This document shows, piece after piece, positions 24,043 to 31,177 of a DNA stretch of 33,474 nucleotides. The stretch covers positions 1-33,474 of the forward strand of contig JALHTG010000086.1 in the NCBI GenBank assembly GCA_022865705.1. The letters are read 5' to 3'. How positions within the stretch are numbered: the first letter of the stretch is position 1; each line of letters opens with the position of its first letter. The notes under the pieces were generated by a model that was given only the letters and a program-made list of their open reading frames with translations, did not search any database and was not told where the DNA came from. The position numbers and the translations under genes were made by a program. This DNA comes from Candidatus Bathyarchaeota archaeon. Its GTDB lineage: Archaea > Thermoproteota > Bathyarchaeia > 40CM-2-53-6 > JALHTG01.

Positions 24043-25380
24043 GTGTCGGAGGGCATTTCCATCGCACCCTGGGAATTCAAAGCTCGGCTTGCAGCTGCAG
24101 TTTGCATCGCCGTTCTGGCTTCTCTTCTATATCTGGCGATTGCATTTGACCTCGGACGTGCGACGTACATCGTGTTCAGTCTGTACGTGTCCTTGGCTAC
24201 GACCATCGGCGTAATGGTATCACTCTCATTGGCGACTCGTGTTTCGTCAAGTGTCCTCCTTAGCTTGGCAGCAGTCACTTTTGCACTGCTGCTCGAGGAG
24301 GCCCTGGTGAACAGCTTGGATACATATGCGGGCTTTACGTTGGCTTTCATCGTTGCGTTAGTCCTACCGTTAGCCGCCTCCACCCTAACGGTTGAGTCAG
24401 AATTGAGTAAAGTTCTTCAGGTGGCGGGCCTGATGTTTGCCAGTCGTCTCGTCTTCATACCTTTTCCACAAAGTTACATGAAGCTCAACTTAGCTTTACC
24501 TTCCGCGTATGGGTTGATCATTGCCCTGATTGTCGCATTTCTAGTCGTTAAGCGGATCACTTTGAAGAGCATTGGCTTCACAGTCGGCCCGTACCCAATG
24601 TTCAAACAGGTTAGCGTGGGTGTGTCTGTCGGCCTTGTTGGAGGCTTTGTCGAATATTCTATTCTGAAGCCTTCTCCAATCCAGCTGGCGGGAGACGCTC
24701 TGGAATCAATCCTATATGTTGTGATTGTTATGACCCTCTTCGTCGCGTTAGCTGAGGAGATGCTTTTTCGTGGTCTGCTCCAAAGATCCTACCAGAACGT
24801 GCTTCCTGCGTCGTCAGCTATTCTGATGGCATCGATCCAGTTCGCTGTTATGCACCTTGGTTGGCTCAACCCTCTCGATATTGCTTTTGCCTACGTTATG
24901 GGGATATTTCTCGGATACTCCTTTTGGAAGACCAAGAGCCTCATCGCCCCAGTAACCATGCACTCCCTAGGGAACATAACCATGTTCTTCGTGGCTGCAT
25001 ACCCGGAGCTGATGCTCAGCCCCAACGCTATCGCACTAACCATCATTATCGCAGCAATCCTTCTGCTTCCTGCGATGCCGTGGCGAGGACTGCTGCGCCG
25101 CAAGGTGCATGTCTTCTCAGGAACACAGGCCACTGGAAAGCGGTACCTGGATCCCGTCGAGAAGCATTTGAGCAGACCGCTCAAGAGATCGCTTCAAACG
25201 GTACGGGAATCAGGGTCATCAGCTCCTTCCGTTCATCAACAGGAAAGCAGTAGGATCGATTCCGGCCAATATTCCGTAACACGACCAGTCACGGTCGTGT
25301 GCGCCTATTGCGGCCAGGTACTGACTGGAGGAGAAAGATACTGTGATGTCTGCGGTCGTCAGCTCTTCCTTGAACGCTAG
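24043..25380 (+). CDS. CPBP intramembrane metalloprotease with C-terminal zinc ribbon
   Basis: This 445-residue protein starts with GTG. Many helices precede the CPBP/Abi core: ALAEEMLFRGLLQ (EExxxR), a helix ending FAVMHLGW (His of the second motif) and APVTMHSLGN (the third). These are the glutamate and histidine ligands of the CAAX-protease family. From about residue 415 comes a zinc ribbon CAYCG...YCDVCG with two CxxC pairs. It may cut membrane proteins or prenylated peptides. The fusion to a zinc ribbon is uncommon. The stop TAG is the first three bases of a GC motif, and the protein ends 11 residues after the last CxxC, so the end may be natural or trimmed. Confidence 0.85.
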   Translation: MSEGISIAPWEFKARLAAAVCIAVLASLLYLAIAFDLGRATYIVFSLYVSLATTIGVMVSLSLATRVSSSVLLSLAAVTFALLLEEALVNSLDTYAGFTLAFIVALVLPLAASTLTVESELSKVLQVAGLMFASRLVFIPFPQSYMKLNLALPSAYGLIIALIVAFLVVKRITLKSIGFTVGPYPMFKQVSVGVSVGLVGGFVEYSILKPSPIQLAGDALESILYVVIVMTLFVALAEEMLFRGLLQRSYQNVLPASSAILMASIQFAVMHLGWLNPLDIAFAYVMGIFLGYSFWKTKSLIAPVTMHSLGNITMFFVAAYPELMLSPNAIALTIIIAAILLLPAMPWRGLLRRKVHVFSGTQATGKRYLDPVEKHLSRPLKRSLQTVRESGSSAPSVHQQESSRIDSGQYSVTRPVTVVCAYCGQVLTGGERYCDVCGRQLFLER

Positions 25381-25388
25381 CGCGCGCC
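25378..25388. repeat. GC motif supplying the CPBP stop codon (TAGCGCGCGCC)
   Basis: The TAG of the motif is the stop codon of the CPBP gene. The next 155 bp (to 25543) are open in the frame that leaves the motif as ARLGLRWIEPKDADIAFDPW. It has no start of its own and may be another shard. I do not recognise it. Confidence 0.7.
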
Positions 25389-25543
25389 TTGGCTTGAGGT
25401 GGATTGAGCCGAAAGATGCAGACATCGCTTTCGACCCTTGGAATCTAGTGATGACCAGGAATCCTCGAAAACCAAGCTCAGAAGAGAATTATGTACACGT
25501 TAGAGTGGGTACAACTATGGTGTGCACGCAAGCACGCGCTGAT

Positions 25544-26851
25544 CTAGCCTTGTATGCATATCTTGAGATTATCTATGTGAAAACTGGTTCCATAGTATGC
25601 CGAGTAGAACCCTATTCCACCCCACATACCCCGAGGCATCGACCAGTCATCTCCCTGGGCAATAATCGTCCAGTCTTTCCACATCTCAAAATGACCGCCG
25701 TCTATGATGATTGTGACATGAGCCCAATACCCTGCCGAACTAGCGCGCCCGCTACTAGTGCCGAATGTGTACCAGTTGTCTGAACCAGTTCTTCTAACAA
25801 AATGGCTCGACCAATCATACGTACTCGTCATTCGAGCCGCATAATAGGAGTTCTCCCCTTCCATTCTGAAGGTCATGAAGGCTTTTTGGCCCACATCGTT
25901 ATCAAACAACATATCAAACTCTATGATGCCATTCTGGAAGAAACGAAGATCCAGATCTGAGACATACGCGGAGCAACTGTCCATGCTTCCAAACGAGGCC
26001 TCGTCACCAAATATGCTTGGATGATCGAAGAACATGCTGGGTCCTGATTTCCCAAGATTCGGGTCGATTCTCGGTGAACCTCGGTAGGAATTCCATTTCA
26101 TGCGGCCAGGTATCTTGAAGTTGTCGACGTAGAAGACTCCGCTGTAATAGTTGTTCTGTAGCCCTACTCCTCCCCAATGGCCTTGGGTCCAAGCGGGGGG
26201 CCATTCTTCGACAAAGCATATTAGATTGCCATCCTGGTAGCAGCTCATTCTTTGGCCGCCAATAATCACCGTCACGTGTGACCAGGCCCCTGTGGGGAAG
26301 ACTCTGTCCGAGATGTACCAGCCGATTTCCTTCCAGTCGCCGCCGGAATAGATCATGAAGCTACAATGCCAATCTCTTGTGCTTGTTAATCTCAGCGCGT
26401 AGTAGCTATCTTCGCTTTGCATTCGGAATGTGAGCATCGCGTTCACTCCTGCCCAGCCACTGGTTTCAAAGAACATGTCGAATTCGATCATTCCGTCAGC
26501 AAAGTTTGCCGTTGCTGGATTGTTCAGGAAGAGCGATGTGCCAACCTGACTCGAGAAGGGCCCTAAGGCATCTCCCGGCTCAGAGTGTGTGAGCTTGAGC
26601 ACAGAAGGCCTACCTCCCGCTTCAACTATAGTTGGATTACCTCTATACGTCACCCATCTGGCGTCGAGCGGAGCATCGAAACCGTCATACACAGTCGGCC
26701 CGCTGAAAGCATCAAACCAAACAGAGCTATACTTTCGACTTGCCACCTGCGTAAGATAATCAGCCGCACTCGCAATTTTGAGCGCAGGCAAACATGAGAA
26801 CACGAGCAAAGACGCAACTACGAAAAGAAGAACAAGCGACTTGAGTTTCAT
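25544..26851 (-). CDS. Secreted protein with two concanavalin-A-like (LamG-type) repeats
   Basis: This 435-residue protein has an N-terminal signal (KLKSLVLLFVVASLLVFSCL) with a likely cleavage near IASAA. Two homologous domains follow: first FADGMIEFDMFFE...LTFRMQSEDSYYALRLTST, second FQNGIIEFDMLFD...MTFRMEGENSYYAARMTST, each about 180 residues and each ending in FYVDNFKI or FHIDNLKI. This is a jelly-roll carbohydrate-binding fold of DUF1080/LamG type. It would sit outside the cell and bind glycans, perhaps partnering with the beta-helix protein. A GC-like string (TAGCGCGCCC, 25741-25750) lies within the second domain but does not break the frame. Confidence 0.82.
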   Translation of the reverse strand: MKLKSLVLLFVVASLLVFSCLPALKIASAADYLTQVASRKYSSVWFDAFSGPTVYDGFDAPLDARWVTYRGNPTIVEAGGRPSVLKLTHSEPGDALGPFSSQVGTSLFLNNPATANFADGMIEFDMFFETSGWAGVNAMLTFRMQSEDSYYALRLTSTRDWHCSFMIYSGGDWKEIGWYISDRVFPTGAWSHVTVIIGGQRMSCYQDGNLICFVEEWPPAWTQGHWGGVGLQNNYYSGVFYVDNFKIPGRMKWNSYRGSPRIDPNLGKSGPSMFFDHPSIFGDEASFGSMDSCSAYVSDLDLRFFQNGIIEFDMLFDNDVGQKAFMTFRMEGENSYYAARMTSTYDWSSHFVRRTGSDNWYTFGTSSGRASSAGYWAHVTIIIDGGHFEMWKDWTIIAQGDDWSMPRGMWGGIGFYSAYYGTSFHIDNLKICIQG

Positions 26852-26875
26852 GGTTCACTAAACTGTCCTGGATGT

Positions 26876-26885
26876 TATTTAAGCA
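26876..26885 (-). promoter_or_regulatory. TATA box (TGCTTAAATA) for the lectin-repeat gene
   Basis: On the minus strand TGCTTAAATA lies about 26 bp before the ATG at 26851, so the mRNA is probably leaderless. A GC motif (26890-26899) lies immediately upstream of the box. Confidence 0.6.
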
Positions 26886-26898
26886 TGTGTGCGCGCGC

Positions 26899-26958
26899 TC
26901 GCAACAGCAGTCACAAAGCTAGGGGAATTGTGTGCCATGTCTGTCAGTATTGAACAGA
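26899..26958. repeat. 60-bp shard repeated at 30171-30230
   Basis: This segment lies exactly between two GC motifs (26890-26899 and 26959-26969). It matches 30171-30230 at about 53 of 60 bases. In one frame both copies read ATAVTKLGE followed by AMSVS. The second copy touches a GC motif only on its left and runs on into other DNA, so this copy looks like the excised version. Confidence 0.85.
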
Positions 26959-26969
26959 GCGCGCGCGCT
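26959..26969. repeat. GC motif (GCGCGCGCGCT)
   Basis: It is the right border of the 60-bp shard and has a ten-base alternating core. Confidence 0.8.
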
Positions 26970-27331
26970 GCATTGTAGGGGCGTGACCGTGATCTACAGA
27001 AGACCAGGTCTGGTAAGTTCAGACTCGAAAGGGATTGTTGGAATACCACAGAAACGCAAAACTGTGCTCCTTTCTGATCCATAGTTGAGGTCACCTCACG
27101 TCAGAGTCTCCAAGTTGAACAAACCAATTTCCTCGATTCTCCAGAAACTGTTTCGAAAGAAAAGTAGATGATGGATATGCGGACAAAAGCAGGCCTTTTA
27201 TGAAAGGCAAACGCGTGCTATCACAAGGAACTACACAGAAAAACACTGATATTCACTAGCGCGCACTCTCCAACGATGTGTTCACTTCTCGAGCGATATT
27301 GCAGTTCAGTGTAGTATCGGCAGCGCGCTAG

Positions 27332-27522
27332 CATAGATACGATAACTTACCCCGATTACAGACACCAGGGCATGTTCTCAACGCTGGCGAAACGTGCGTT
27401 TGAAGAAACTGAAAGACCGGGGTTCACATCAACTTTGGATTTCCGAATGATGCTTCTCGTCCTGTTTTCAAGAAACTTGGTTAGGTCGATGTCGACAATA
27501 TGCACTTACTGTCTAGAGCAGT
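27332..27522 (+). pseudogene. GNAT acetyltransferase fragment between GC motifs
   Basis: One frame reads DYRHQGMFSTLAKRAFEETE, the acetyl-CoA loop and following helix of a GNAT enzyme. After a one-base shift near 27420 the reading continues as HINFGFPNDASRPVFKKLG, the common GNAT GFPN...KLGW region, but the expected Trp is TAG. So it is a degenerate piece of about 60 codons cut from a longer gene. GC motifs lie directly on both sides (27322-27331 and 27523-27532). The parent gene is not in this window. Confidence 0.7.
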
Positions 27523-27585
27523 TAGCGCGCTTCTTACTCAGATAAGCCTTATATTCTGGATAGTCCAGATAATCTTGGTGATCTC

Positions 27586-27858
27586 TTGGCGACGATCCTT
27601 GTTAAGAACCTGCCTGAACAGTTGCTAAGGGAGCTCAAGAAGCTGAAGGTTGAACTTGGCTGTAGAACATGGGCTGAACTCCTAGCCAAGCTTGTCGAGT
27701 CGGAGAAAGCTGTCTCATTGACCGAACAGGAACTAGATGTGACGAGAGTCGGAATACAAGGTTTCCTGAAGCTTAGGAGCGCTGTCTCACGCAGGTGGAC
27801 CGGTCATCCCACTGCACTTGAAGAGGCAAGAAGGTCACGGGACCATGAGCCAGGGTAG
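27586..27858 (+). CDS. VapB-like antitoxin
   Basis: This 90-residue protein starts with TTG at 27586 behind GGTGAT. The N-terminus TILVKNLPEQLLRELKKLKV looks like an RHH strand-helix. The acidic/basic C-terminal tail would wrap the toxin. It overlaps the PIN gene by 14 bp (27845-27858). The assignment rests mostly on its place before a PIN toxin. Confidence 0.65.
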   Translation: MATILVKNLPEQLLRELKKLKVELGCRTWAELLAKLVESEKAVSLTEQELDVTRVGIQGFLKLRSAVSRRWTGHPTALEEARRSRDHEPG

Positions 27859-28291
27859 TCGCATACTGACCTTGGATTCCAATGTCCTAATAGCCGCGTT
27901 AAAGCAGGACGAACCCTATGGCGAGAAATGCTCGGAGATACTTGGCAAGGTGCCGGACACATTTATTCTGTCGGAGCCTAGCATCATCTATCAAGAGGTT
28001 TGCGGGACCATAGGAAGAAGGGTTGGAGTAGACGTAGCGGATGATGCGAGAAAGCAACTTGACCTGATCATCCGCCCAAGGCTTCTGATCAGTTGCGATA
28101 GGGCCTTCTGTGTCTCGGCCTATCCTCTCTGCTTCGAGTATGGCATCTATGCAGTCGATGCGATGTACCTCAAAGTGGCACTCGACAACAGTGGAATCTT
28201 AGTGTCTTTGGACAAAGAAGACTTCACAGACAAGGTAAGATCCAAGAATCCACAGATTGAAGCATACCATGTGTCAGAGTTTCAATACTGA
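27845..28291 (+). CDS. PIN-domain toxin (VapC-like)
   Basis: This 148-residue protein begins at ATG 27845. A longer TTG form from 27818 is less likely. LTLDSNVLIAALK carries the first acidic residue, SEPSIIYQEVCG the second (Glu), and YAVDAMYLKVAL with SLDKEDF the C-terminal aspartates. These are the ligands of the PIN nuclease, which cuts RNA. With the preceding gene it forms a toxin-antitoxin pair. The gene is complete, and its stop lies 10 bp before a GC-motif-joined toxin tail. Confidence 0.82.
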   Translation: MSQGSRILTLDSNVLIAALKQDEPYGEKCSEILGKVPDTFILSEPSIIYQEVCGTIGRRVGVDVADDARKQLDLIIRPRLLISCDRAFCVSAYPLCFEYGIYAVDAMYLKVALDNSGILVSLDKEDFTDKVRSKNPQIEAYHVSEFQY

Positions 28292-28300
28292 ACAACCAAC

Positions 28301-28402
28301 ATGTGCGCGCCAAAAGAGGACTATCTGGCAATAGTCACAGCGTACGCACCAAGTTTATTATTACAATGGGAGCGAGACCTGAGGACCAGAAGAAGGAGAT
28401 GA
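28301..28402 (+). pseudogene. C-terminal tail of a DUF4258-type toxin
   Basis: The frame reads EDYLAIVTAYAPSLLLQWER and then DLRTRRRR-stop. This is the standard end of DUF4258 (RelE-like) toxins, which are encoded directly before a YgiT-type antitoxin as here. All sequence upstream is cut at GTGCGCGCC (28303-28311), where the PIN gene neighbourhood begins. The ATG at 28301 can start a 33-residue remnant, which would lack the catalytic region. Confidence 0.7.
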
Positions 28403-28408
28403 AGGATC

Positions 28409-28624
28409 GTGGAATGCCACTACTGCAAAAGCACAATGGTTAGAACAAAGACTGCATACGCGATCAACAAGAATGGGTACCATCTCGTGATCGACGATGT
28501 TCCGGCTTGGATTTGCCAGCAATGCGGCGAACCGTACTTTGAAGGAGAACAAGTTGACATCATTCAAGAGATCGTCAAATCTGTAGACTCAAAAATCGTC
28601 AAGGTCCAGTTGGCCAGACCGTGA
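28409..28624 (+). CDS. YgiT-type zinc-finger antitoxin, orphaned
   Basis: This 71-residue protein starts with GTG at 28409. CHYC near the N-terminus and CQQCGEPYF in the middle give two CxxC pairs of the YgiT/MqsA zinc-finger family. The C-terminus would form a short helix. It normally neutralises a RelE-like DUF4258 toxin encoded just upstream. Only the last 33 codons of that toxin remain, so the antitoxin has no complete partner here. Confidence 0.8.
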   Translation: MECHYCKSTMVRTKTAYAINKNGYHLVIDDVPAWICQQCGEPYFEGEQVDIIQEIVKSVDSKIVKVQLARP

Positions 28625-28686
28625 AGCCATCACGTTTCGTCACCAAGCTTGCTTTGCCTCAAGTTGGCATATGCTTCTCCTACGAA

Positions 28687-28699
28687 GAGCGCGCGCGCA
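28687..28699. repeat. GC motif (GAGCGCGCGCGCA) next to a GAAA hairpin
   Basis: It has a ten-base alternating core in the 94-bp gap between the antitoxin and the convergent UPF0175 gene. Confidence 0.75.
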
Positions 28700-28713
28700 T
28701 GGGCGAAAGCCCA
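28700..28713. terminator. TGGGC-GAAA-GCCCA hairpin
   Basis: It is a perfect 5-bp stem with a GNRA-type GAAA loop, touching a GC motif and lying 5 bp beyond the stop of the UPF0175 gene. It may stabilise the 3' end of either convergent transcript. Confidence 0.45.
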
Positions 28714-28718
28714 ACTGC

Positions 28719-29042
28719 CTATTCCGGCTTGACCATTTTCTGAAGTAGCTTCACTCCTCTTCTGAAATCCTCCAATGAGTAACTTGACCTATAGCCTTTG
28801 GAAACGAGGAGCTGAACCATCTCAGGTATTGTGAGGCCTGCCATCTCCGCTGCGCCGCTGATCGACGTTTTCCCCTCCACATAGAGCGCTGCCGCCCTTT
28901 CCTTTCTAAACTCTGCTATCCCTTTCTCCATGAACCGCCTTATCATCGCTGATCGGTCCACGTTCTCCCTTCTAGCCTGCTCCTCGACATACTTCAAAAC
29001 ATCCTTCGGCAGCCTAACGCCGATGCTCTCAGTCTCAGTCAA
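28719..29042 (-). CDS. UPF0175-type antitoxin with N-terminal RHH domain
   Basis: This 107-residue protein has a TTG start at 29042, six to seven bases after an ideal GGAGGTGAG site. SIGVRLPKDVLKYVEEQARR with DRSAMIRRFMEKG is an RHH. The second half (AAALYVEGKTSISGAAEMAG) matches UPF0175. It partners with the DUF3368/PIN gene just upstream, overlapping it by 8 bp. Confidence 0.75.
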   Translation of the reverse strand: MTETESIGVRLPKDVLKYVEEQARRENVDRSAMIRRFMEKGIAEFRKERAAALYVEGKTSISGAAEMAGLTIPEMVQLLVSKGYRSSYSLEDFRRGVKLLQKMVKPE

Positions 29043-29544
29043 TCTTTCTCACCTCCTCTACAATCAGGTCTATCACACTAGGTGAGAACCATCCAATCCG
29101 CTTCAACTGTAGTAGAGATTCGCGCGCTTTTTCCTTTGAAATCACTTTTCCTCTTGCCATGACGAGGACGATTTCTGGTGACGAAATCAAGTTAAGGTTC
29201 AGAATCAACTGCAACCCTCTCACTTTATCGTCATTGGACGCGATCAAATCTGCCTTCTCTTGGAAGTATAGGGCGACGGATTCCAACTCACCACCCTTCA
29301 ACCCATACTTCGCCAACTCTGTCATGAGTTTCCTATGGACCACAGTCACCACACCAATGTGCTTGCTATCCTCGATTTTCTTGACCACGTATGCATCAGG
29401 CCGACTCCTCTCAATTCCCTTCTCAACGACCTCTCTGTGAACAGCTGGCGATATGATGACCTTGCCGAACATCACGCATGCCTCCTGCAAGACAGAAGTT
29501 GCTGCTAGGTGAATTAGAACCATCGAATCCTTAACAACAAGCAT
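29035..29544 (-). CDS. DUF3368-type PIN-domain toxin
   Basis: From ATG 29544 it is 169 residues. A TTG at 29619 would add 25 unrelated residues. MLVVKDSMVLIHLA carries the first Asp, ISPAVHREVVEKG the Glu, and LKGGELESVALY with LIASNDDKVRGL the C-terminal acidic residues of a PIN nuclease of the DUF3368 group. Toxin first, antitoxin second is the reverse of the usual VapBC order. A CGCGCGC string at 29121-29127 lies within the gene without breaking it. Confidence 0.78.
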   Translation of the reverse strand: MLVVKDSMVLIHLAATSVLQEACVMFGKVIISPAVHREVVEKGIERSRPDAYVVKKIEDSKHIGVVTVVHRKLMTELAKYGLKGGELESVALYFQEKADLIASNDDKVRGLQLILNLNLISSPEIVLVMARGKVISKEKARESLLQLKRIGWFSPSVIDLIVEEVRKID

Positions 29545-29652
29545 CCGGATCGCCGTGCACAATTCCCCATTTTGTGCACGCATAAAAACCTTGCGCTGGA
29601 CACGCCACTCTAATTGCAACCCGAGTCATTGCGTACACGGCCACCCTTCTCG

Positions 29653-29681
29653 GCATCAGCACTAGCTGCGTCACTGTTCAT
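29653..29681 (+). pseudogene. Surface-protein C-terminal anchor fragment
   Basis: It reads ASALAASLFIARAR as it enters the GC motif. The bases match 25 of 29 in shard D at 16643-16671. Upstream the hydrophobic reading continues only after a frame change (VIAYTATLL), so the piece is degenerate. Confidence 0.5.
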
Positions 29682-29690
29682 CGCGCGCGC
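29682..29690. repeat. GC motif (CGCGCGCGC)
   Basis: It borders the anchor fragment and has a nine-base core. Confidence 0.75.
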
Positions 29691-29770
29691 TCGACATGAC
29701 AAAGGAAAGGAACAGTCGTCCGATCAAAACAGAAGTAGTTACGTCTTCTCAAGCTTACCGGTCGGCCGGC

Positions 29771-29783
29771 CGCGCGCGCTATG
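29771..29783. repeat. GC motif (CGCGCGCGCTATG)
   Basis: It has a nine-base core and follows GGCCGGC. It is 80 bp from the previous copy, with an unrecognised 80-bp piece between. Confidence 0.75.
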
Positions 29784-29988
29784 GCATAGAGACCTGGGTG
29801 ATTGCCTGAGAGGGCTAGTGACACCCCAAGGCGAAGTCGAGCTGTGCCGTTTGAGGCGAGGTACGCAGCAAACTGTGACAGGGAAGGCTGCGTATGAAAT
29901 GCGCAACTTGAAACCGGACTGGGGAAAACAGATCGTCCGGGATTTCAGAGGGAATGGAGGAGACCTGACAATCGTCTTCAAAGGGTAA
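29781..29988 (+). pseudogene. Unassigned coding-like shard after GC motif
   Basis: Open to a TAA at 29986-29988, reading HRDLGDCLRGLVTPQGEVEL and, after a short linker, AAYEMRNLKPDWGKQIV. It has no start codon near the motif and no ribosome-binding site. It looks like the soluble C-terminus of a protein I cannot name. A minus-strand frame overlaps it, so the coding strand is uncertain. Confidence 0.35.
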
Positions 29989-30170
29989 CTTACTTGTTTC
30001 CATATTGAAGTCGTTAAGGCGTCTCCATTCTACTCGGCCACAGAGATACTCGCATGAATCTGCGTCTACAACATCAGACAACTTGCCTACCTGAGGTACA
30101 CCCACAACATACCACTGAGATGCACCTCAAAAATCAACTGAGAAAAGTGTTCCAAAGCCTGTGCGCGCGG

Positions 30171-30230
30171 TCGCAACAGCAGTCACAAAGCTAGGGGAAT
30201 GGTGGGCTATGTCTGTCAGTTTTGGACGGA
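30171..30230. repeat. Second copy of the 60-bp shard
   Basis: It matches 26899-26958 with about seven mismatches. A GC motif (GTGCGCGCGG) lies directly on its left. On the right the sequence continues without a motif into the CPxH gene. Confidence 0.8.
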
Positions 30231-30497
30231 CAACGATTGATCAGCGAGATTCCGCTCTTACGGCGATCAAGCAAGTCACATCTCCTGTTGGAGAGGCATC
30301 AGCTCTTGGCAACAATCCTAGAAACCGAACAGAAACAACCACTACCCAAGCTTACACCTGACAGGATTGAATCCTACATTCTCCTCATGCACACCAGATG
30401 CCCTACTCACAACGAATGGCCCATCAAAATGGCTCGCAGCGGACAGATAACCTTCTACTGCGGATGCACAAGAAGCAAACCTACATACGAAAGCTAG
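30222..30497 (+). CDS. Small CPxH...CGC putative zinc-binding protein
   Basis: A frame of up to 91 residues starts with TTG at 30222 (start uncertain, no clear ribosome-binding site). The second half has CPTHNEWPI and FYCGCTRSKP, a Cys-x2-His plus Cys-x-Cys ligand set. The layout and the lead-in (LTPDRIESYILLMHTRCPTH) match the 84-residue protein at 32471-32725, so the two are homologues and selection on this frame is likely. The function is unknown. A mini zinc ribbon in regulation is a guess. Confidence 0.55.
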   Translation: MDGQRLISEIPLLRRSSKSHLLLERHQLLATILETEQKQPLPKLTPDRIESYILLMHTRCPTHNEWPIKMARSGQITFYCGCTRSKPTYES

Positions 30498-30547
30498 ACC
30501 TTCTCGTTTCACGCAGAAGCTCAGTGCATCCATAGCCACAGTATCGG

Positions 30548-31177
30548 CTACTTCACCAGACTCGTAGCGTTGAACCATATCTGCAGCCAAGCAACCCTAT
30601 GTTCCGATCCCGTCCTCCAACCAAACATAGCAGCCCCATTCTCCGGGTCAAAGGTCCAAAGCTCAAAGAAGACGCGAAAGTTGTACCCGTTCAAAGCGTT
30701 CACATCGCTGTTCCGTATCGTCACGCCGTTCATTTCCAGCACAGTCGGACTGATCACATCTCCAGCCCTATTGCTCTCCCTTATGATCCATGTGAACGGA
30801 AACTCCCAAGTCTCATTGTTCATCAGCACTCGTTTGAACTCCAACAGAACTGGCGTAGGCGATGGAAGACGATTAGTATCGTCAGGCGCCTTCAGCGTAG
30901 CGTTCCCAAACTTCACCCTAATTACCACATACTGAACTGAACTCATGAAGTTCGTTGCGCCCACATACCACTTAACCGCCTGCCCAACAGGAATGTTCGG
31001 ATTGTTGCCAGGATAGTACCGTTCCGCCTTTCCTCCCTCACCTAGCACGTAGATCTGGAAGAACTGTTCCGCAGGCCGCGGCGTAGCAGCCACATACGCT
31101 AACATTGAGAAGACGATTGTGGCTGATATGAAGATCGTCACCGCTCTCTTCGCATCCTCACCCATGCCCACCATCAC
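30548..31177 (-). CDS. Membrane-anchored extracellular domain of DUF1616-system type
   Basis: This 209-residue protein starts with GTG at 31177 behind GAGGAGG. One N-terminal helix (AVTIFISATIVFSMLAYVAA) is followed by an extracellular beta-rich domain with AVKWYVGATNFM and FFELWTFDPENGAA. Similar domains are found fused to DUF1616 in other archaea, and a DUF1616 gene lies divergently 640 bp away. The start overlaps the stop of the next gene (GTGA), so they are coupled. Confidence 0.7.
   Translation of the reverse strand: MMVGMGEDAKRAVTIFISATIVFSMLAYVAATPRPAEQFFQIYVLGEGGKAERYYPGNNPNIPVGQAVKWYVGATNFMSSVQYVVIRVKFGNATLKAPDDTNRLPSPTPVLLEFKRVLMNNETWEFPFTWIIRESNRAGDVISPTVLEMNGVTIRNSDVNALNGYNFRVFFELWTFDPENGAAMFGWRTGSEHRVAWLQIWFNATSLVK

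Larger units (their letters stand above)
26852..27585. other. 734-bp non-genic region with five GC motifs and gene shards
   Basis: There is no intact gene between the lectin-repeat gene and the VapB-like gene. GC motifs lie at 26890-26899, 26959-26969, 27257-27265, 27322-27331 and 27523-27532. A 60-bp repeated shard and a GNAT fragment are listed separately. 26970-27256 holds only a small GCCTTT-TATG-AAAGGC hairpin (near 27195-27210), and 27266-27321 holds nothing I recognise. Confidence 0.65.
29545..30221. other. Shard-rich intergenic region
   Basis: There is no intact gene in these 677 bp. 29653-29681 is a degenerate surface-anchor fragment joined to a GC motif (29682-29690). 29693-29770 is not recognised. 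29781-29988 is open on the plus strand after the motif at 29771-29779 and ends QIVRDFRGNGGDLTIVFKG-stop, which is coding-like but unassigned. 29989-30160 shows no plus-strand gene, although its minus strand is open as VGKLSDVVDADSCEYLCGRV. A last GC motif lies at 30162-30169. Confidence 0.55.
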
